Of a stretch of 64,000 nucleotides of DNA, positions 33,310-41,868 are shown one piece after another. Under the pieces are notes generated by a model. It searched no databases. It saw only the letters and a list, made by a program, of their open reading frames with translations, and was not told the origin of the DNA. The position numbers and the translations under genes were made by a program. Position 1 is the stretch's first letter. Each line of letters starts with the position of its first letter. This stretch comes from an uncultured Spirochaetaceae bacterium (GTDB taxonomy: Bacteria; Spirochaetota; Spirochaetia; Sphaerochaetales; Sphaerochaetaceae): NCBI GenBank assembly GCA_944389145.1, contig CALXLH010000003.1, positions 1-64,000 of the forward strand. The letters run 5' to 3'.

Positions 33310-34325
33310 AGGGCGTTGAGATCAGGGGGAGGAATATCGCATCCACATGGTGGGGCAGGAAGTGGTGCGAGAATATAGAGCGATTCGCTGATTGGTCGAA
33401 TCGCCTGCCTAGAGGACGGGCATATTGCAAGGATGGCCATATCAAGGACCTGGATCTGGAGCATCATGGCAGCGTGAGGGCGCTCGTGGCAGGAAGCCAT
33501 GGATCACCGTACCGCGTGACGGTCCAGATAGCTCCTCTCTCCGTCGGTTCCTTCTCCGAGCTTGTGTCACGATGCTCTGACAGGATGGAGAATATCTCAG
33601 AACTCCTAGAAGGACGGTTTCCCCGAGATCTTGAAGAGCTGTTCATAAAGACCCTCTTTCCTTCTAGGGATGAGATACGTTATTCCTGCTCCTGCCCTGA
33701 CTGGGCATCGCTGTGCAAGCATATCGCGGCAGCCATGTATGGCATAGGCCGCAGGCTCGACGATGATCCTGGCCTCATATTCTCTCTCAGGGGCATCGAT
33801 CTTGATCTTTTCTCTGAGAGGATAATAGGACGGGGGGCTGACCGGCTATGGGATAAGCTTTCCCTTCCCCATGATAGCGGCAGGATAATCCCGGATAGCG
33901 AGCTTTGCCGGCTCTTCGGTGTCGATATGGCAGAGGAGACTGACCTATGCTTGCCTGCTGCTGCATCTGCTTCAAGGTCAGCCTTGCGCCTTGACAGGCA
34001 GACATTCATATACTCTGATTCCCAGTATCATGCCTCGGCCTTCCTCCGGGATGGCCGGATTGTCCTTTCAACCGGTGCTAAGGTGTCGCGCATCTCTAAG
34101 AGGAGATGTCCGGAGCATATCGCGCTCATGCGCAGGGAAAGCGGGGTAGAGGAGCCAGGCAGCGATGGCCGTCTGTCCGGTCCGGTCATGCTGGACAGCA
34201 TCGATGATGCCACCTCATTCATCCGCGGGACCGAAGGAGATCCCTCGCCGTGGCATACGGTCTTCGGGGTTTCCTACGAAGAGACCATGCGGCAGCAGGC
34301 CTTGCTCGATGAGTCATCTTCCTGA
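33306..34325 (+). CDS. SWIM zinc-finger protein, partner of the SNF2 protein
   Basis: A 339-residue protein beginning with a conserved 'STWWGRKWCENIERFADWSNRLPRGRAY' segment, typical of proteins encoded next to bacterial SNF2 ATPases. The SWIM zinc finger is 'SCSCPDWASLCKHIAAAMYGIG' (CxCx6CxH) near residues 120-140. SWIM domains bind DNA or protein, so it probably helps target the ATPase. The C-terminal 180 residues have no motif I recognise. Its stop overlaps the convergent vsr gene by 12 nt. Confidence 0.88.
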   Translation: MKGVEIRGRNIASTWWGRKWCENIERFADWSNRLPRGRAYCKDGHIKDLDLEHHGSVRALVAGSHGSPYRVTVQIAPLSVGSFSELVSRCSDRMENISELLEGRFPRDLEELFIKTLFPSRDEIRYSCSCPDWASLCKHIAAAMYGIGRRLDDDPGLIFSLRGIDLDLFSERIIGRGADRLWDKLSLPHDSGRIIPDSELCRLFGVDMAEETDLCLPAAASASRSALRLDRQTFIYSDSQYHASAFLRDGRIVLSTGAKVSRISKRRCPEHIALMRRESGVEEPGSDGRLSGPVMLDSIDDATSFIRGTEGDPSPWHTVFGVSYEETMRQQALLDESSS

Positions 34326-34733
34326 GGCCTTTGCCTCCTCTATGGCTCGTATTATCATATCTACGGAATCATCGAGATCCTTCCTGATCTCATGTTCCCA
34401 GAGCCTTATCACATGCCATCCCATCGCCGTGAGGATATGATTCACCTCCTCATCCTTCGCGATGTTCCTCTCGATCTTCAGTATCCAGTATTCCCTGTGC
34501 GTCCTGATGGACTGGCGCCTGTTCTCCCAGTCATAGCCATGCCAGAAGTCACCGTCGCAGAAGATGGCGATGCGGTATTTCCGTATTGAGATATCAGGGC
34601 GGCCGTATATAGCGGAGGAGTTCTTCCTGAATCGGATCCCACGATGCCAGAGAGCCTTGGAAAGGGCTGTCTCTATCGAGGTCCCCTTGCCCTTGTTCCG
34701 TGACATGCAGTAGCTTCTCTGGCTTTCCGTCAT
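34314..34733 (-). CDS. vsr: Very short patch repair endonuclease
   Basis: A 139-residue Vsr-type mismatch endonuclease. Conserved features are 'SRNKGKGTSIETALSKALWHRGIRFRKNSSAIYGRPDI', the catalytic 'DGDFWHGYDW' and the C-terminal 'GWHVIRLWEHEI'. Vsr nicks 5' of the T in T:G mismatches caused by deamination of 5-methylcytosine. No cytosine methyltransferase lies beside it, which is unusual. TATCCT lies 6 nt before ATG with no Shine-Dalgarno. Confidence 0.93.
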   Translation of the reverse strand: MTESQRSYCMSRNKGKGTSIETALSKALWHRGIRFRKNSSAIYGRPDISIRKYRIAIFCDGDFWHGYDWENRRQSIRTHREYWILKIERNIAKDEEVNHILTAMGWHVIRLWEHEIRKDLDDSVDMIIRAIEEAKASGR

Positions 34734-34739
34734 AGACAG

Positions 34740-34745
34740 AGGATA
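34740..34745 (-). promoter_or_regulatory. -10 box giving a leaderless vsr mRNA
   Basis: TATCCT (34745-34740) lies 6 nt before ATG 34733. Confidence 0.5.
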
Positions 34746-34817
34746 CGATTACTTCAGGCTATCTGCAACTTCTGGCTCGCTGAGGATAAAAGACAATCAT
34801 TGCTATCAAATCTTAAT

Positions 34818-34852
34818 AAATGGGAAAAATAGGCATAAGGAAATGGGAAAAA
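34818..34852. repeat. Short direct repeat in AT-rich spacer
   Basis: AAATGGGAAAAA occurs at 34818-34829 and 34841-34852, 23 bp apart (about two helical turns), in an AT-rich stretch upstream of vsr. It could be curved DNA or a binding site; function unknown. Confidence 0.4.
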
Positions 34853-34924
34853 CATTGAAAATGGTGTTTGTGAAGACAATTTGTTGGATTTTGTATCGAA
34901 TGAGCCTTATTGTTTAAAAAAATA

Positions 34925-34953
34925 TTGACAAATTAGTCAAAGTGTGCGGTAAT
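34925..34953 (+). promoter_or_regulatory. Promoter with palindromic -35 operator
   Basis: TTGACA (34925-34930) and GGTAAT (34948-34953) are 17 nt apart. The -35 box is one arm of the palindrome TTGAC-N6-GTCAA (34925-34940), so a dimeric regulator could occlude it. It points at the structured segment that follows, not at any open frame. Confidence 0.6.
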
Positions 34954-34959
34954 TCAGAT

Positions 34960-35092
34960 ATGTTCGGCATCTCAGGGTAGTGACGAGAGGATCGGCGTTT
35001 GGGATCATGCTAAGCGAATCCCCCCTGATGACCTAGCTGAGCGCACACCTACCCGGTGTCGGTCCTCTCTTCAGTACCCCGTCAGATGCCTT
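34960..35092 (+). ncRNA. Candidate structured RNA of unknown class
   Basis: No open frame runs rightward here, but complementary arms nest over 125 nt: GGCATCT 34966-34972 with AGATGCC 35084-35090; GGGTA 34975-34979 with TACCC 35075-35079; GAGAGGA 34985-34991 with TCCTCTC 35063-35069. Inside are two hairpins (GGGAT 35001-35005 with ATCCC 35018-35022; ACACC 35045-35049 with GGTGT 35055-35059). This is a closing stem with internal loops and a multi-branch head. The 3' arm overlaps the stop of the convergent esterase gene. It does not match SRP, RNase P, tmRNA or a riboswitch I know; 6S RNA cannot be excluded but it is short. The opposite strand could form the same fold. Confidence 0.5.
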
Positions 35093-36098
35093 TCTGATTC
35101 CTCTGCAGTTCCCTTTTCGTGCAGAGCTGTATGTTCTCGATGGAACGGCCTGATACGAACTGCGCGATCGCGCATTCAGCTTCCTTCCTTCCTGTCCCAT
35201 CCTTATACGGCATGAAGCCATGGAATGATCCTTTTGCCATCAGCGCGTTCGCCTTGGAGCCTGCGGCATTGAGCGCGTCTGCATAAAGCTTCCCATCATC
35301 CGAAAGAGGATCTGACTCTGCCGTGATTATCAATGCAGGCGGCAGGCGGGAGAGATCCTGGGCCAGGAGAGGGGAGAACATCGGGGAGAGCATGTCCTTA
35401 GGCTCTCTGGCGTAGTTCTTCACATAGAAGGCCAGCATGTTCTCGTTGAGCATCGGACTGTCACGATACTCTACCATGGAATTCGTGCGCAGCCGCCCAT
35501 CCGTTATCGGATACAGCAGTATCTGTCCGGCAAGCTGCGGGCCCTTCCTGTCGCGTGCGAGTATCGCAGTGACCGCGGCAAGGGCACCTCCTGCGCTGTC
35601 TCCTGCGATGAACATCCTGTCCGGATCCGTCTTCCAGTACTTGGCTCCTTCCGCAGCCCAAAGGAGCGCGTCATAGCAGTCCTCGACGGCCGTGGGGAAC
35701 CTGTATTGCGGGGAAAGCCTGTAATCAATGAGAAGGATCGAGCATTCCGTTACCTCGGCCAGGTGGCGGAGGAATATGGAATAGAACTCCATGTTGCCGA
35801 ATACCCAGCCGCCTCCATGGCAGAAGACCATCAGGGGAACCAGCCCGGTAAGCTCTGCGACACGGGGATTGGTGAAGTAATACCCAGTGACGGCGCCTTC
35901 CGTCACTGGTATCACGAACGTCGATGTGGCTATATGCTTTGACGGGCACAGGAAGCGGCGTGCGTCACGCCTTGATATGCTCATCTTGTTTATATTGCTT
36001 ATGAGGTCGTCATTGAGGGTTTCCGGGTCCCTTGCCTGAAAGCGGCTGGACATCTCTATCATCCTCTTGTCACGCCTCGAAATCTTATATTCCGGCAT
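35082..36098 (-). CDS. Alpha/beta hydrolase, HSL-type esterase/lipase
   Basis: A 338-residue serine esterase of the hormone-sensitive lipase (Aes) family. The oxyanion motif 'VFCHGGGWVFGN', the nucleophile 'FIAGDSAGGALAAV', the acid in 'ITAESDPLSDDGKLYADAL' and the histidine in 'GSFHGFMPYKD' are all present. It hydrolyses short acyl or acetyl esters in the cytoplasm. ATG 36098 was chosen because a TTGCTC-N17-TACGAT promoter ends 6 nt before it; in-frame ATGs at 36125 and 36137 would need transcription from further upstream. Confidence 0.85.
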   Translation of the reverse strand: MPEYKISRRDKRMIEMSSRFQARDPETLNDDLISNINKMSISRRDARRFLCPSKHIATSTFVIPVTEGAVTGYYFTNPRVAELTGLVPLMVFCHGGGWVFGNMEFYSIFLRHLAEVTECSILLIDYRLSPQYRFPTAVEDCYDALLWAAEGAKYWKTDPDRMFIAGDSAGGALAAVTAILARDRKGPQLAGQILLYPITDGRLRTNSMVEYRDSPMLNENMLAFYVKNYAREPKDMLSPMFSPLLAQDLSRLPPALIITAESDPLSDDGKLYADALNAAGSKANALMAKGSFHGFMPYKDGTGRKEAECAIAQFVSGRSIENIQLCTKRELQRNQKGI

Positions 36099-36104
36099 GG
36101 CTTT

Positions 36105-36133
36105 ATCGTAAACATCATTCCTCATAGGAGCAA
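36105..36133 (-). promoter_or_regulatory. Promoter giving a leaderless esterase mRNA
   Basis: On the minus strand TTGCTC (36133-36128), 17 nt, then TACGAT (36110-36105), 6 nt before ATG 36098. Confidence 0.5.
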
Positions 36134-36140
36134 GCAATTC

Positions 36141-37499
36141 TTAGCGATAATAGGCTCCATTGGCCAAGATATGCCTGTGAGTTGCCATGAATGTGATGAA
36201 TACGGAGATCGCTGAGATCGAGTCCGCGAGTGATTCCGCGAGGAAGACGCCGCGGTCTCCAAGGGCGGATGATGAGAGCAGATAGACGAATGGGATTAGG
36301 AGGATGATCTTCCTGAAGCAGGCGAAGAAGAGGGATATCCCTGCCTGGCCGAGACCTACGAATGTGTTCTGGCTGGTTGACTGCATCGCGAATATCATGA
36401 AGCCGGTGATATAGTATCTCATCATTCCGGAAGCGTAGTCCGCGAGCTGCGGCGATGACGTGAAGAGCGATATGAACGCCTGGGGAAAGAGGTTGCATGT
36501 CAGCGATACCAGCATCGTGTAGCAGAGCGTTATCCCGAATGCCATCCAGAATGCTTCCATGACCCTCCTTTCCTTCCTTGCGCCGAAATTATAGCTGACG
36601 ATCGGCACAAGCGCCTGATTAAGGCCAGTCACAGGCATCATCGCGAAGTTGAGTATCGAGGAGAGTATCGTCATGGCTCCGACTGCGAGATCTCCAGATA
36701 TGGCCTGAAGGCGTGATGTGAAGACGAATGACATCGTCGCTTCCGTTATTCCCATCGTGAACGGAGAGAGGCCTAGCGATATGACAGGACGGAGAGTTGA
36801 CGGCTTCAGTGTCGATCCCTTCAGCCTGAAGGAGAGAGAGCTTCTCCTTCCAGAGAGGAACCACAGCACATATGCGGCGGAGGCTCCCTGGGATATGACC
36901 GTGGCAAGCGCGGCTCCCTTTGCTCCCATGGAGAATGCGAATATGAGGATCGGATCGAGGATGATGTTCAGGGCGGCGCCTATGACTACGGTCATCATGC
37001 TCATCGTCGTCCTTCCCTGCATCGATATAAAAGGGTTCAGACCGAGGGTCAGGAGCACGAAAGGCGTTCCGGCAAGGTAGATTGAGAGATAGTCATCGCC
37101 CGGCAGGATCGTCCTGTCAGAGGCTCCGAAGAGGAAAAGCAGTGGCCTCTTGAAGGCGTAGAAGAAGGCCATTAGCGCGACAGAGAGGATAAGGAGCGCT
37201 AACGTGCTGGCAGACAGTATCTCTTCTGCCTTCTCCTTGCGGCCCTGGCCAAGGAAGGTCGCGGCGCGGGGAGCGCCTCCGTTTCCGATGAGGCTTGAGA
37301 ACGCGGAGATGATGAGTATTACAGGGTATGCCAGCCCGACGCCTGTGAGGATCTCCGCTCCTCCTTCTGCGATATGTCCGAGGAATACCCGGTCGACCAG
37401 GTTGTACATCCCGTTGACTATCTGGGCTATCACCAGCGGAAGCGCCATCGATGGCAGTAGCTTCCTGATGCCCAGCGTCCCGAGTTCTTCCTGTCTCAT
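36141..37499 (-). CDS. MATE family efflux transporter
   Basis: A 452-residue MATE antiporter with about 12 membrane segments, related to the one at 28.9 kb ('SMALPLVIAQIVNGMYNLVDRVFLGHIAEGG' at the N-terminus, 'LIGNGGAPRAATFLGQGRKEKAEEIL', and 'MPVTGLNQALVPIVSYNFGARKERRV' in the second half). It exports organic cations or drugs. TATATA stands 7 nt before ATG with no convincing Shine-Dalgarno. It ends 42 nt before the esterase start, so the two may be co-transcribed in part. Confidence 0.9.
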   Translation of the reverse strand: MRQEELGTLGIRKLLPSMALPLVIAQIVNGMYNLVDRVFLGHIAEGGAEILTGVGLAYPVILIISAFSSLIGNGGAPRAATFLGQGRKEKAEEILSASTLALLILSVALMAFFYAFKRPLLFLFGASDRTILPGDDYLSIYLAGTPFVLLTLGLNPFISMQGRTTMSMMTVVIGAALNIILDPILIFAFSMGAKGAALATVISQGASAAYVLWFLSGRRSSLSFRLKGSTLKPSTLRPVISLGLSPFTMGITEATMSFVFTSRLQAISGDLAVGAMTILSSILNFAMMPVTGLNQALVPIVSYNFGARKERRVMEAFWMAFGITLCYTMLVSLTCNLFPQAFISLFTSSPQLADYASGMMRYYITGFMIFAMQSTSQNTFVGLGQAGISLFFACFRKIILLIPFVYLLSSSALGDRGVFLAESLADSISAISVFITFMATHRHILANGAYYR

Positions 37500-37652
37500 G
37501 CCTCACTATATATACCTCAGCCGTGGTATTATCAATCAGGATTACGATTCCATTTTATGCAAAGTCATATATAATGTTTATTGTTTGTGGGATTTCTTAC
37601 AGCCTGTGGCCTTTGCAGTGGATTATCTGGGGATATCGGGGTAACATCAGGT

Positions 37653-38510
37653 ATGATGAGAAAGGCTAAGGAAGGTCGAAGGATAAGGACGCTGACTCCT
37701 TATAACACCATCATACCGTATATCATGGTTCATCGCCATGACAGCCAGAACTCAATCAAGATGAGCATGGATGTCGCCGGGGCTGAGAGCCTTATCCGCC
37801 GTCTTCGCTCCGAAGGCTATGACTCGATAGGAATCCTTCATATAGTCATCGCGTCCTATATCCGTACCGTAAGCCAGAGACCGGGAATCAACAGGTTCAT
37901 CAGGGGACAGAAGATCTGGGCACGCAGCAGCATCGTGGTCAATATCGTGGCAAAGACGAAGATGAGGCTTGATGCTGATGATACGACGCTCAAGATGGTG
38001 TTCTCTCCTTCTGATACCCTACTGGACGTATACAGGAAGTTCAGTGATGCATATGCCCGGGTCGAGGCGGGGGGAGAGGGGAATGCCAATAAGACTGCGC
38101 GCATCATCTGCTATATTCCTGGCTTTCTCAAGGCTCTTGCGGTAGGGCTGCTGCGTTCGCTTGATTACTTCGGCATGCTTCCTCGCCCTATAGTGGAGCT
38201 TTCTCCATTCCATGGCTCGCTCTTCATAACGAACATGGCCTCGCTCAATATCCCTCCGATCGTCCATCATCTCTACAACTTCGGCAACGTGCCCGTCTTC
38301 ATCGCCTTTGGTGCCAAGCGCTATGAGATCGTGCTTGATGAGGAGGGCAACGCATCGAAGAAGAGGGTGATCGATTTCGTGGCCAATCTTGATGAGCGTA
38401 TCTGCGATGGCTATTACTACGCATCTGCGATGAAGCTCTTCCTGCGATACTTCAAGGATCCTGAAGAATTGATGAATCCTCCTGAAAACGTCATCAGCGA
38501 TATTCCCTGA
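37653..38510 (+). CDS. 2-oxoacid dehydrogenase acyltransferase-like protein without catalytic His
   Basis: A 285-residue protein with the fold of the E2/chloramphenicol acetyltransferase catalytic domain and no lipoyl domain. Supporting segments are 'NRFIRGQKIWARSSIVVNIVAKTK' and the C-terminal 'FVANLDERICDGYYYASAMKLFLRYFKDPEELM', which lines up with the family's 'DHRVxDGAxAxxFL..LK..LEDPE'. The catalytic His is Glu here (ERICDG), so standard acyl transfer is unlikely. No E1 or E3 genes are nearby. Start ATG 37653 (or 37656) is uncertain; CAGG is a weak Shine-Dalgarno. Confidence 0.72.
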   Translation: MMRKAKEGRRIRTLTPYNTIIPYIMVHRHDSQNSIKMSMDVAGAESLIRRLRSEGYDSIGILHIVIASYIRTVSQRPGINRFIRGQKIWARSSIVVNIVAKTKMRLDADDTTLKMVFSPSDTLLDVYRKFSDAYARVEAGGEGNANKTARIICYIPGFLKALAVGLLRSLDYFGMLPRPIVELSPFHGSLFITNMASLNIPPIVHHLYNFGNVPVFIAFGAKRYEIVLDEEGNASKKRVIDFVANLDERICDGYYYASAMKLFLRYFKDPEELMNPPENVISDIP

Positions 38511-38526
38511 AAGGTATCAGAAGCAA

Positions 38527-38532
38527 TAGAAT
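38527..38532 (+). promoter_or_regulatory. -10 box giving a leaderless metY mRNA
   Basis: TAGAAT (38527-38532) ends 6 nt before the metY ATG at 38539; no Shine-Dalgarno is seen. Confidence 0.5.
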
Positions 38533-38538
38533 CCGGGT

Positions 38539-39831
38539 ATGGAAAACAGGAGATGGAATAAGGCTACGCTCTGCGTACAGGGCGGTTATGTTCCCGGAAA
38601 TGGGGAGCCAAGGGTGCTCCCGATCTATCAAAGCACCACATATAAGTATGATTCATCGGAGGAGCTGGCCCGCCTCTTCGATCTTGAGACACCTGGACAT
38701 ATGTACACCAGGATATCAAATCCGACGGTGGAGATGGTGGAGAAGAAGATAAGCCAGCTTGAGGGGGGTGTCGGCGCGATGCTTACCTCCTCTGGCCAGG
38801 CTGCCTCATTGATAGCCGTGCTGAACATAGCATCATCCGGCGATAACTTCCTGATGATGGGGAATCTCTACGGCGGCACGACCAATCTCTTCCTGGTGAC
38901 GCTCCGCCGCATGGGTATAGAGGCCCGTGTCGTCAATGCCTCGATGAGCGATGATGAGATCCTTTCGGCCATCGATGGACGCACTAGGCTCTTCTTCTGC
39001 GAGACGATCGCGAATCCTTCCCTTGAGGTCTTTGACTTCGATCGCTTCATTCCGCTTATGCATGGTGCAGGGATTCCTGTGATCATAGATAATACCTTTG
39101 CGACTCCGATCCTCTGCAATCCTATCGCCTTGGGTGCGGATGTGGTCATACATTCGACGACGAAGTACATGGACGGACATGCCATGGTCGTCGGCGGCGT
39201 TATAGTCGATGGCGGTTCGTTCGATTGGGAGAAGGATGATCGATACCCAGAGCTCTCTGAGCCCGATGAATCCTATCATGGAGTGGTATATACAAGGCAG
39301 TTCGGACGCGCGGCATACATAACGAAGGCAAGGACGCAGCTGATGAGGGATCTGGGATCGACACCGCAGCCTATAGCGGCATTCCTGCTTAATGTCGGCC
39401 TTGAGACGCTTGACCTGAGGATCCGCCGGCACAGCGAGAATGCGCTTCGCGTAGCGCGGTATCTTGAGTCTCGTACCGATCTGATAGCAAGCGTAAGCTA
39501 TCCAGGGCTGGAAAGCTCTCCGGAGCATGAGAAGGCGATGCGCTATCTTGAGGGAGGAATGGCTTCCGGTGTCGTATCGTTCTCGATGAAGGGCGGAAGG
39601 GAGAAGGCTATGCTCTTCATGGATTCGCTCAGCCTTGCCGAGATAGTGGTACATGTCGCAGATGCCAGGACCTGTGTCCTCAATCCAGCTTCCACGACCC
39701 ATCGCCAGCTATCTGATGAGATGCTCCGCGAGGCTGGCATCGATCCGGGATTCGTACGCTTCTCCGTGGGCATTGAGGATCCGGATGATATCATCAGGGA
39801 TATCGAAGAGGCGCTTTCGAAATGCCTATAA
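38539..39831 (+). CDS. metY: O-acetylhomoserine sulfhydrylase (Cys/Met metabolism PLP enzyme)
   Basis: A 430-residue gamma-family PLP enzyme that makes homocysteine from O-acetylhomoserine and sulfide. It has '[21 protein letters not shown]', '[15 protein letters not shown]', the PLP lysine in '[19 protein letters not shown]' and '[18 protein letters not shown]'. Length and an insert after the lysine motif ('[21 protein letters not shown]') favour MetY over methionine gamma-lyase or MetB. It overlaps metA by 10 nt, whose product supplies its substrate. Confidence 0.9.
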   Translation: MENRRWNKATLCVQGGYVPGNGEPRVLPIYQSTTYKYDSSEELARLFDLETPGHMYTRISNPTVEMVEKKISQLEGGVGAMLTSSGQAASLIAVLNIASSGDNFLMMGNLYGGTTNLFLVTLRRMGIEARVVNASMSDDEILSAIDGRTRLFFCETIANPSLEVFDFDRFIPLMHGAGIPVIIDNTFATPILCNPIALGADVVIHSTTKYMDGHAMVVGGVIVDGGSFDWEKDDRYPELSEPDESYHGVVYTRQFGRAAYITKARTQLMRDLGSTPQPIAAFLLNVGLETLDLRIRRHSENALRVARYLESRTDLIASVSYPGLESSPEHEKAMRYLEGGMASGVVSFSMKGGREKAMLFMDSLSLAEIVVHVADARTCVLNPASTTHRQLSDEMLREAGIDPGFVRFSVGIEDPDDIIRDIEEALSKCL

Positions 39832-40739
39832 AGATTCCTGACCGGCTCCCTGCGAGGGCTACGCTTGAGAGCGAGAACATCTTCGTGATGACTGAGAACA
39901 GGGCGCTTTCCCAGGATATGAGGCCGCTCCGCATAGCTCTCCTCAATCTCATGCCGACGAAGATAGAGACAGAGACGCAGCTCTCAAGGCTTCTGGGAAA
40001 CACTCCGCTGCAGGTGGAGCTGACCCTCGTGCAGGTGGAGAGCCATGTCTCCAAGAATGTCTCTCCTGAGCATATGCTATCGTTCTATCATTCATTCGGG
40101 GAGATAGAAGGAGAGAACTTCGATGGCATGGTCATAACCGGCGCGCCCGTCGAGAAGCTTGAGTATGAGGATGTGGAGTACTGGGATGAGCTTTGCAGGA
40201 TAATGGAGTGGACTAAGGCCCATGTCCATTCCACCTTCCATATCTGCTGGGCATCACAGGCGGCGCTTTATTATCATTTCGGCATTCCTAAGCATATGCT
40301 TCCTCAGAAGCTCTTCGGGGTATTCCCCCATAGGGTCGTCTATCGAAATCCTGTGCTTCTGCGTGGCTTTGATGATGAGTTCTACGTCCCGCATTCACGC
40401 TATACCACATGTTCTCTCGATGACATGCTGGCGGAGAAGCGGCTGAAGATCCTTGCCTGCTCCGATGAGGCAGGAGTGTATGCTGCGATGACGCAGGATG
40501 GCCGGCAGGTGTTCATATCAGGCCACAGCGAGTATGACAGGGATACGCTGAAGCTGGAGTATCTCAGGGATATCTCCCGCGGCCTCGATACGCCTGTCCC
40601 GAAGAACTACTTTCCCGATGACGACCCTGAAGGCGTACCTATGATGAGGTGGAGAAGCCATGCGAATCTCCTTTATTCCAACTGGCTGAACTATCTTGTC
40701 TATCAGACAACGCCGTATGATCTTTCAGAGCTGCATTGA
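39822..40739 (+). CDS. metA: Homoserine O-acetyltransferase (MetA family)
   Basis: A 305-residue MetA-family acyltransferase activating homoserine for methionine synthesis. The catalytic Cys is in '[17 protein letters not shown]' and His in '[13 protein letters not shown]'. In '[17 protein letters not shown]' the residue after GAPV is Glu; in this family Glu there favours acetyl-CoA and Gly favours succinyl-CoA, so acetyl transfer is predicted. This agrees with the adjacent O-acetylhomoserine sulfhydrylase. The name MetAA would also fit. Confidence 0.93.
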   Translation: MPIKIPDRLPARATLESENIFVMTENRALSQDMRPLRIALLNLMPTKIETETQLSRLLGNTPLQVELTLVQVESHVSKNVSPEHMLSFYHSFGEIEGENFDGMVITGAPVEKLEYEDVEYWDELCRIMEWTKAHVHSTFHICWASQAALYYHFGIPKHMLPQKLFGVFPHRVVYRNPVLLRGFDDEFYVPHSRYTTCSLDDMLAEKRLKILACSDEAGVYAAMTQDGRQVFISGHSEYDRDTLKLEYLRDISRGLDTPVPKNYFPDDDPEGVPMMRWRSHANLLYSNWLNYLVYQTTPYDLSELH

Positions 40740-40795
40740 TATTCAGAATTTTTAAATATTTATGCATAAGAGCTAGTCGTTGTGCGGTAATTGTG

Positions 40796-40801
40796 TATAA
40801 T
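40796..40801 (+). promoter_or_regulatory. -10 box of the argCJBD operon
   Basis: TATAAT (40796-40801) gives a predicted start near 40808 and a 16-nt leader with GGAGGG (40815-40820). The -35 region is weak, which suggests an activator or an upstream element. An AT-rich stretch (40741-40762) lies before it; I cannot identify an ARG box with confidence. Confidence 0.5.
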
Positions 40802-40823
40802 TATGCCATATTCTGGAGGGAAT

Positions 40824-41858
40824 ATGATAAAAGCTGCAGTTCTAGGCGCTACAGGATATGCCGGGGCGGAGCTGGTAAGGCTGCTTGCCGGACATCCTGA
40901 TGCAGAAATCGCATACCTTGCATCCCATTCATATGCCGGCAGGCGATTCTCCGATATATATCCCGGTATGCGCGGCGTCGTTGATACCGTGCTTTCAGAG
41001 GACAGCATAGAGAAGGCAAGCGAATGCGCTGATGTGATCTTCCTTGCACTCCCTGCCGGTCTTGCTTCCTCTTCCGTTACCCCTGAGATCCTCTCGCATT
41101 CTGCCGTGATAGACCTTGGCGCGGATTTCCGCCTGCATGATAAGGACACCTATGAGAAGTGGTACAAGACCGAGCATCATAGCCCTGAGCTGCTGGCTCA
41201 GGCTGTCTATGGACTGCCGGAGATCCATCGCAGAAGCATAGCGGGCAAGCGCCTGGTCGCGAATCCCGGTTGCTATACCACCTGTTCGATCCTGACGCTG
41301 TATCCTCTTCTCAAGCATGGGCTCATCCGGAAGGATACGATCATCATAGATGCCAAGTCCGGTACCTCTGGAGCCGGAAGGTCGGAGAAGGTTACGTCGC
41401 TCTTCTGTGAGGTCGATGAATCGATAAAGCCTTATGGCGTGGCTTCCCATAGGCATACGCCGGAGATCGAGCAGGAACTTTCCGAGGCGGCAGGCGAGGA
41501 GGTCGTAGTGCAGTTCACGCCCCATCTCGTGCCGATGAACCGCGGGATACTCTCGACATGCTATGCCCGCCTCAAGGATGGGGTGACCGAGGCGGACGTT
41601 GCAGCCGCTTACGGCATTTATGATGGCGAGCCGTTCATCCGCATCATCGATACATTGCCGGAGACCCGATATGTGAAGGGTAGCAATACCGTTGATATAA
41701 GCTACCGGATCGACGGGCGTACGGGTAATATCATCGCCATGGGTGCGATAGATAATCTTGTGAAGGGCGCGGCGGGACAGGCCGTGCAGAATATGAATAT
41801 CATCTTCTCTCTTGAGGAGACGACGGGTCTCAGCGTTGGCGCTGGCTCTCCATTCTGA
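40824..41858 (+). CDS. argC: N-acetyl-gamma-glutamyl-phosphate reductase
   Basis: A 344-residue NADPH-dependent reductase, third step of arginine synthesis. The Rossmann motif 'KAAVLGATGYAGAELVRLLAGHP' is at the N-terminus and the catalytic Cys in 'VANPGCYTTCSILTLYPLL'. 'AKSGTSGAGR' and 'HRHTPEIEQEL' are further family motifs. The start follows GGAGGG with 3-nt spacing to ATG 40824; an upstream in-frame start lies within the promoter. First gene of argCJBD. Confidence 0.96.
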   Translation: MIKAAVLGATGYAGAELVRLLAGHPDAEIAYLASHSYAGRRFSDIYPGMRGVVDTVLSEDSIEKASECADVIFLALPAGLASSSVTPEILSHSAVIDLGADFRLHDKDTYEKWYKTEHHSPELLAQAVYGLPEIHRRSIAGKRLVANPGCYTTCSILTLYPLLKHGLIRKDTIIIDAKSGTSGAGRSEKVTSLFCEVDESIKPYGVASHRHTPEIEQELSEAAGEEVVVQFTPHLVPMNRGILSTCYARLKDGVTEADVAAAYGIYDGEPFIRIIDTLPETRYVKGSNTVDISYRIDGRTGNIIAMGAIDNLVKGAAGQAVQNMNIIFSLEETTGLSVGAGSPF

Positions 41859-41868
41859 GGAATATGCA

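Noticed and set aside
35025-35031. CTGATGA, the hammerhead ribozyme core sequence, inside the structured RNA candidate
   Set aside because: No GAAA core partner or cleavage GUC is placed correctly.
40741-40790. AT-rich stretch upstream of argC as an ARG box
   Set aside because: Only half-site resemblance to ATTCA/TGAAT; no convincing palindrome.
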